DNA of 64,000 bases from Areca catechu (taxonomy: Eukaryota > Streptophyta > Magnoliopsida > Arecales > Arecaceae), in NCBI GenBank assembly GCA_021397845.1, contig CM038050.1, forward strand, positions 10,172,471 to 10,236,470, read 5' to 3'. Each line of letters starts with the position of its first letter. Position 1 is the stretch's first letter. Shown here one piece after another: positions 58,759 to 64,000 of this stretch. Made by a program: the position numbers and the translations under genes. The notes under the pieces were generated by a model, which did no database searches, was not told the DNA's origin, and was given only the letters and a program-made list of their open reading frames with translations.

Positions 58759-59953
58759 TGATACGGCGGAAGGCTGACATGTGAACCCTATCAGTTGCCA
58801 TGTCAGAGAAGCTGCCATGATGGACACTCCATCTCGGACTCCTTCGCCGAGCCGAGCTCTCCTGATTCATCGAAGCCGAGCTCCGTCCTCCGTCAGGTCG
58901 ACGCCCACAAGCTCGGGTCACCTAGGCCGGAGTCGAGCTCGACCCTCCTCCGTCGGAGCGAGCCCCTTCGAGGTCGAGCTCTCTGAGCAGGAGTCAAGCA
59001 TGGCCCTCCTCCGCAAGGTTGAGCCCCTCCGATGTCGAGCTCTCTGAACAGGAGTCGAGCCCTCCTCCACCGGTTCCAGCTTCTCCAAAGTCAAGGTCAG
59101 GCCCCCTCCGGGCCAGAGCCGAGTCCTAGCTCTCCAGCTCGGCAACCACCTCAGACAATGCCGCCGGCCACCAAGAGAGCGGAGCCACCTCCCCGGGGCA
59201 CTGGCGGGCCACCCAAGGGCCTTGAAGAAGCACCCATCAAATCATAATAATTTCTTATGGGTGCCGCTTACACCAGGAGAGGGAGAAGTTCCCCCCAATT
59301 AAGTCGTTGCCAGGCTTCTCAGAATGGAATGACCGAAAGGAATGTCAGAATGCACAGCAGTTTCCTCACCACCAACCAGGAAAGACGTTCTGTCCACGGC
59401 ACGAAATGCCGCCACATGCTCCTGATAGTACGTATCGGAAGAGACGTCCCATCCGTAGCATGGAATGCTGTCGCACGTGCCTGACAGCACAGGGAAGATG
59501 CCGAGGTAAGAGTTTAACGATTGCCCAGACTTAAAAGAATCTTTGACACACTCGGGAAGGTAACGAAAAAACAAAAAACAAAAAACAACAACACAACAGT
59601 AACAGGGGCAAAACAGAAAAAACTCCAAGCAAGGGGGAAAGGGGAATGAGGCCACACAGGAGGACCCATCCGCCTCGGCCATCACCTTTCCCGGCACACC
59701 TGCACCCCCACTCTTACTCTACTTACATCATTTCCACTCCTCCTAGCATGGAGTCCATCACGAGGGGCTCGACCAGGAGGATCTATTTTCCTGGATCATC
59801 ACTGACTTGAGCATCGGAGTGCCTCCGCCGAAATCCCGGCCTGGCTCACTAACTCCTATTTTGCAGGTCCTAAAGTACCGGCCAACCCGGAGAGGACGAG
59901 GGACGATCCGACGTCGACAGCAGCTACGGGCCACGATGATCTTGGTGGCAACA
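58759..59953 (+). repeat. 3' LTR (1195 bp)
   Basis: Full-length partner, starting after the purine tract gagggggcaaa (58748-58758) and ending AACA at the target duplication. Confidence 0.92.
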
Positions 59954-60916
59954 CCCCTCAATAATGAGATGCTCAATTCGAAGGATCCTTTAGACATAAA
60001 CAATGCCGGCCTGGGCACCTCGTAACTCAATTACCAGGACCGTCTGCTAAAAAAATAATGACCTCCAATCACGTGAATCCGAGAGCCCAGACCATGGATG
60101 ACGAAACTAGCACCACCATGAGTACCCAATATTCTTATATCAAAATTGATGGTGAAGAATGTCAAAGGAGGGGGCTCCTAATCAATGAAAACCCGACGGG
60201 GCACTGAAGTAGTAGTAGTGAAACCCTAGTTCTCTGACGTTAGCAAATATGTCATCAGATACTCCTCAACATAGGTTTAAGCTCTTTCCACAACCAATCT
60301 AGGAGAGCATTCAGAGGCATTGAAGACAAAATGATTCCTGGATAATCAGGTGTGGTACGCAATATAGACAATAAGAATGCGTGAAGAGTGTCCAGTTGCT
60401 GGATGGAGGAAATCCAGTAAAGTACCAACATAATCATTAACAAACCTAAAGAGAGCCTCCATGCCAACGAGCCTCCAAATCCGAGTAGCCTATGGGCAAA
60501 GAAATAGAACATGGGCCATGGTTTCCTCCTGTTCCCCGTACACAGATAGGATGAAGGGATATTCACTCCCCTCGAAATAAGGAGAGCTCTAGTAGGAAGC
60601 CGACCTCATGCCACTTTCCACAAAAATAAACTGACTCTGGAGTGAACCCGAATCTTCCAGATCCAACCAATATGAAGAGTACGCTGGGGCCTTTGTGCAT
60701 ATAAGTGGTACAAATCTGACATCACCACCCTGGAAATAGAAGTGGACCTCCATACCCTAGTATTAGAACAATGATAAACAGATAGAGGGATAGATAAGAT
60801 CCTGGCCCTAGGATATGACCGAAGACCCGATGAACCTGCTATGGATCTCAGCAAGTGCCAAAATTGATACGGGATAAAAATGAAATGATGGATGGAAAAT
60901 TTTAGCAAGCTAACCA
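59954..60916 (-). pseudogene. Middle of minus-strand LINE: zf-RVT and RNase H start
   Basis: Reads RILRIEHLIIEG at the left edge, completing GDSATII across the gypsy insertion. Further right are TLHIGWIWKIRVHSRVSLFL (zf-RVT linker, about 60640) and GEQEETMAHVLFLCP (about 60510) in a shifted frame, with the expected Cys before GEQ changed to Tyr. Corresponds to about 38900-39700 of the plus-strand LINE. Confidence 0.85.
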
Positions 60917-62159
60917 GCAAAAAAACTTGAGTAATTAATTATCAAATAAATGGGCTAAATTAATTCAAGGAAAGAATTTTTATAAGGAGACTAGTTAATC
61001 TAAGTTACATCATCCGCAATGTAGATCTAGTTGAAAACAATGATTAGGATCTTCATAGCAAGGAAACCATCACTACTAGGGCAAGTTAACCTTCAAATGA
61101 TCAGACTAATGAAGCTTAGAAAGAGTTTTCCTATCAACAATGATGGCTAAAATATTTGGTGGAAGGGAAGCTCTCAACACTCAAGGATTTGAGGTCTAAA
61201 CCATAAGACTAGCACTCCCTACCTTTAGGACTTACCTTAGCCTTGATCCATGGCTTAGAGACCTTCATCTTGGACTTGGAAAACCTGAGAAAACTTGCAA
61301 CAAAATCAAGCATTAGGCGTGGAAGAGAAATCAAGTTGGAATTGAAACAAAGGGGAAGAAGGAAGAAAGAAGAAAGAAGTGGCCGGTGCTTGACTTCAAG
61401 GAACTTGGATCTTGCATTAATCAAAGGGCATCCCACCCTTCAAATACACACTCAAGGGCCTCTCACCCTCTCCTCAAACAAGGATTCAAATACTCAAACT
61501 AAAGAGAACTCACTCACTCCACACAAGGAAACACAAGGGAACTAGAATAAGAAGAAACATTTCATTCATTAATCTAAAATAACATTAATACAAGTGAGAG
61601 CCTTAGGGTCCTATTTATAGGTTCCTAAGCTAGGGAATTCAGCCGAGAGGAGAGAGAAGGGGATAAGGATGGGCTTAGTTGGATCCAATAACTTTTGGAT
61701 AGGTAGTTCTAACTAGAAATAAATTATGGGTAGAAAGTTTTAACCACTTTGACATGTGGCATCTACATGGCAATGATGTGGCTTCTATTTGCTGTTATGG
61801 AGTTTTAGGTGGGGTGTGATGTGGCATCTCACATGGTAAGTTGGTTGGAGGGGAAGTGGAAGGTGGTTGTATGCTCCTCTCATAATTCTTGATGAGGTAT
61901 CAAATCCTTCCCATGAGTACTTGATAATGTGTCCCATGTGAGAAAAAATAGGTTTCAAAAGGGAGGCGCCATGACTTGCTTGGGGCTTGCTTTGGAGGGT
62001 GTCAAGGCTTGCTTGAAGTTGGGATTTGGCCTAGGTTGAGCCAATTTAAGAAAAATGTGGCTTTCTTTCATGAATTGGCTAGTCTTTTTGAGCTTCAAGT
62101 GGAGCTGGCTTCATGAACTAAGTGGGCTTCATTTCAAGGCTCTTATTTTCTTTTTAACA
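60917..62159 (-). mobile_element. Probable solo LTR (~1.24 kb) inside the LINE
   Basis: The block has no LINE similarity and interrupts the LINE frame. On the minus strand it starts TGTTAAAAAG and ends TTTTTTTGC; the flanks are aacca (60912-60916) and gacca (62160-62164), four of five alike. Removing it aligns TATGGTTAGCTTG of this LINE with TATGGTTGCTTCG of the plus-strand LINE (about 38823), which supports the edges. The end GC instead of CA is a flaw. It has no coding domain, so a solo LTR or small non-autonomous element. Confidence 0.6.
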
Positions 62160-64000
62160 GACCATATTAACTGCAAAACCAAAGAGAATTAGTAGAAAAT
62201 ATTTTTTTCTTGTTGATGTCCCCATCAATCTATAAATAATAAGTCCGAAAAAGAGAGAGTCATTGGTATACATGGCAACGAAAGTCGGCCACTAGGATAA
62301 AGGCAGGTCTCCAATCTAAGGATCAGACATAAAGTTGTTAGATCAGCCATCACCCAGTAGCCATCTAGCCTGGGAAATAACTAGATGAGCTGTAGCTAGC
62401 AGAACCCTCCAAATAGCGTAACTATTTTGACCCTGGCATAGAATTTTTCCGTAGCTAAGAGAACCGTATTTGGCCTTTATCATCAAGGTTCAAAGGCTGT
62501 CAGGGCATAATAGGAATCTAGTCACATGTCTAGCAAGTAGGGCCTCTCGCCTGGTCACCAGGGAAGGAATGCCAAGACCCCCCTTCTGCACTAGTTGGCA
62601 AACCACATGCCAACTAAGAAGATGAACACCTCTACGACCAGATGATGAACCCCAAAGGAAGGCTCGAATGAATTGTTCCAGCTTGTGAATCACTGACTTA
62701 GGAAGCACAACATTAGACAGTATATAAGCTGGCAAGGATGCAAAAACGGACCTGATCAGAGTGATCTGCCCCATTAATGAGAGGGTTCATCCCTGCTATC
62801 ACTCCACCCTATCTCGAACTGCATGGATCATCCGGGCGCACTCAGTCTTTACAATCTGCCACCTGTGATAGAAACTCCAAGGTAATGAAATGGCCCTCCA
62901 TGCTCAGAGATCCAAAGAATGTCATGAATCACTTGCCAAAGATGGACAAGAGTTTTGGGGCCAAAGTGAGCTGCAGGTTTAAGAATATTAACTCTTTGTC
63001 CATAAGATAAATAGAAATTCACCATAATCCTCTTGAAGCACTGTGCACAAAGGGGAGTAACGCGGCCCAAAAATAAACAATCATTTGTGAACAAAAGATG
63101 CGACATCGATTGGGCTCCAGGGGCTGGAACATAGGGATGAAGAGCCAGGCCTTAGGCTGCAACATGCAAAGCTCGTGAAAGAGCGCTAGCACAAATAATA
63201 AATAGGTATGGAGAGAGAGAAAAACCTTGGCACGGGCCAACATTAGAAAGGAAGAAGTTCGATGGAGTTCTGTTAATAAGAATAGCAAAGGAGGGTCTGA
63301 TGATACAAGCCAAGATCCGGGAAATCCAAATAGAATGAAAGCCAAAGTCAAATAATGCCTTCTGGACAAATCTCCATTGCATGCAATCATACGCCCGCTC
63401 TATATCAAGTTTAATTGCCATTAGGCTGTGAGGGGGTGTGGCCCTCCGGAGATTATGCATAAATTCCGAAGAAATAATAACATAATCAGAGATAGATTGT
63501 CCTTCCACAAAGGCTCCCTATTCAAAACAAATCAGATGCAGAAGGATAGGCTTCATTATGATAACAATTAGTTTGGCACAAATTTTATAAAGGGTATTAT
63601 AAAGACTGATGGGCATAAAGTGAGTAGGCTCAGAAGCATCCTGGTGCTTAGGGATCAAAGTAATAAAAGTTTGCTTTTAGGATTAAGGCATTGTACACAT
63701 TAAGAAGAACTCCTGAATGGCCCGAACCACCTAGGCATGGACAATGCACCAAAACCATCTGAAGAACATAGAAGAGGACCCGTCCGGACTCAGAGCTTTG
63801 TCTTCAACCATGGACCACAAAGCATTTTTGATCTTATCCTTAGAAACACAAGTGATAAGGCCAAGATTCTTTGGATCTCCTGATCCAAAGTCTAATCACT
63901 GGAGGGGGGGTCAAAGTGAGAGGATGCCACCAATGAATTCGTCCACCTGGACCTGAAGTACTGTAAGATCTCTTGTCTAATGTCATTATCATCCTCCAAC
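62160..64000 (-). pseudogene. RT region of minus-strand LINE, runs off window
   Basis: Reading leftward from the window edge: LEDDNDIRQEILQYFRSRWT, then IKLDIERAYDCMQWRFVQKA (about 63390), LLFTNDCLFLGRV at the RT active site (about 63090; the usual ADD is TND, so the first catalytic Asp is lost), then TLIRSVFASLPAYILSN and GGLGIPSLVTRREALLARHV (about 62560). Same layout as the plus-strand LINE but on the opposite strand. The endonuclease and ORF1 lie beyond base 64000. Confidence 0.87.

Larger units (their letters stand above)
46952..59953 (+). mobile_element. 13-kb Tat-lineage gypsy element nested in LINE
   Basis: It starts TGATACGGC, ends GGCAACA, and is flanked by tccct (46947-46951) and cccct (59954-59958), a 5-bp duplication with one change. 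Removing the element rejoins the LINE codons for LIIEGDSATII, which confirms both ends. Order: 5' LTR (truncated), gag, protease, RT, RNase H, aRNH, integrase, 57-bp and 85-bp arrays, antisense three-exon gene, polypurine tract, 3' LTR. The second (aRNH) RNase H and the antisense gene place it in the Tat lineage. Coding regions carry many stops. In the first ~175 LTR bases I counted about 20 differences by eye, so it is older than the element at 23-29 kb. Confidence 0.95.

Noticed and set aside
61243..61545. 100-residue Lys/Arg-rich open frame in the LINE insertion
   Set aside because: Lies inside a probable solo LTR, no domain, composition like non-coding DNA.

Overview
The window is plant nuclear DNA, most likely from a monocot. 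Palm-like is my guess from the general look of the protein and the transposon families, and I cannot confirm a species. It holds one recognisable host gene, the 5' two-thirds of an AMP deaminase gene on the minus strand. The rest, from about 21 kb on, is repeat-dominated intergenic DNA. I found no prokaryotic genes, CRISPR arrays, operons, rRNAs or tRNAs.

1-20.7 kb: an AMP deaminase gene (AMPD / FAC1 family) read right to left. It has a TATA box at about 20.66 kb, an ATG at 20554, and twelve exons whose splice phases all fit, giving 635 codons. The remaining exons, with most of the catalytic barrel, lie to the left of base 1. Intron 11 is 9.7 kb long because a Tat-lineage Ty3/gypsy element (2428-8975, same strand as the gene) sits in it.

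20.7-33.7 kb: AT-rich intergenic DNA carrying a young, internally deleted Tat-type LTR element (23184-29471). It has two ~900-bp LTRs and a perfect AGTAT target duplication. Inside are only an integrase tail, two tandem arrays (74-bp and 110-bp units) and a three-exon antisense gene.

33.7-46.6 kb: a decayed plus-strand L1-type LINE (33.7-40.0 kb), an AT-rich foldback element (40308-41426), and a hAT DNA transposon (41681-45829) with terminal inverted repeats, a near-perfect 8-bp target duplication and a broken transposase gene.

46.6-64 kb: a second LINE of similar type on the minus strand, split by two later insertions. One is a 13-kb Tat-lineage gypsy element (46952-59953) with gag-protease-RT-RNaseH-aRNH-integrase, two tandem arrays (57-bp and 85-bp units) and an antisense gene. 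The other is a ~1.24-kb probable solo LTR (60917-62159). Removing both insertions restores a readable LINE frame at each junction.

The most interesting result is that the two antisense genes in separate Tat elements, though very diverged, share the same three-exon layout with introns at matching places and phases (phase 1 and phase 0). Both elements also carry tandem arrays between integrase and this antisense gene. Nearly all transposon genes carry stop codons that look like C-to-T or G-to-A changes, as expected for old methylated copies.
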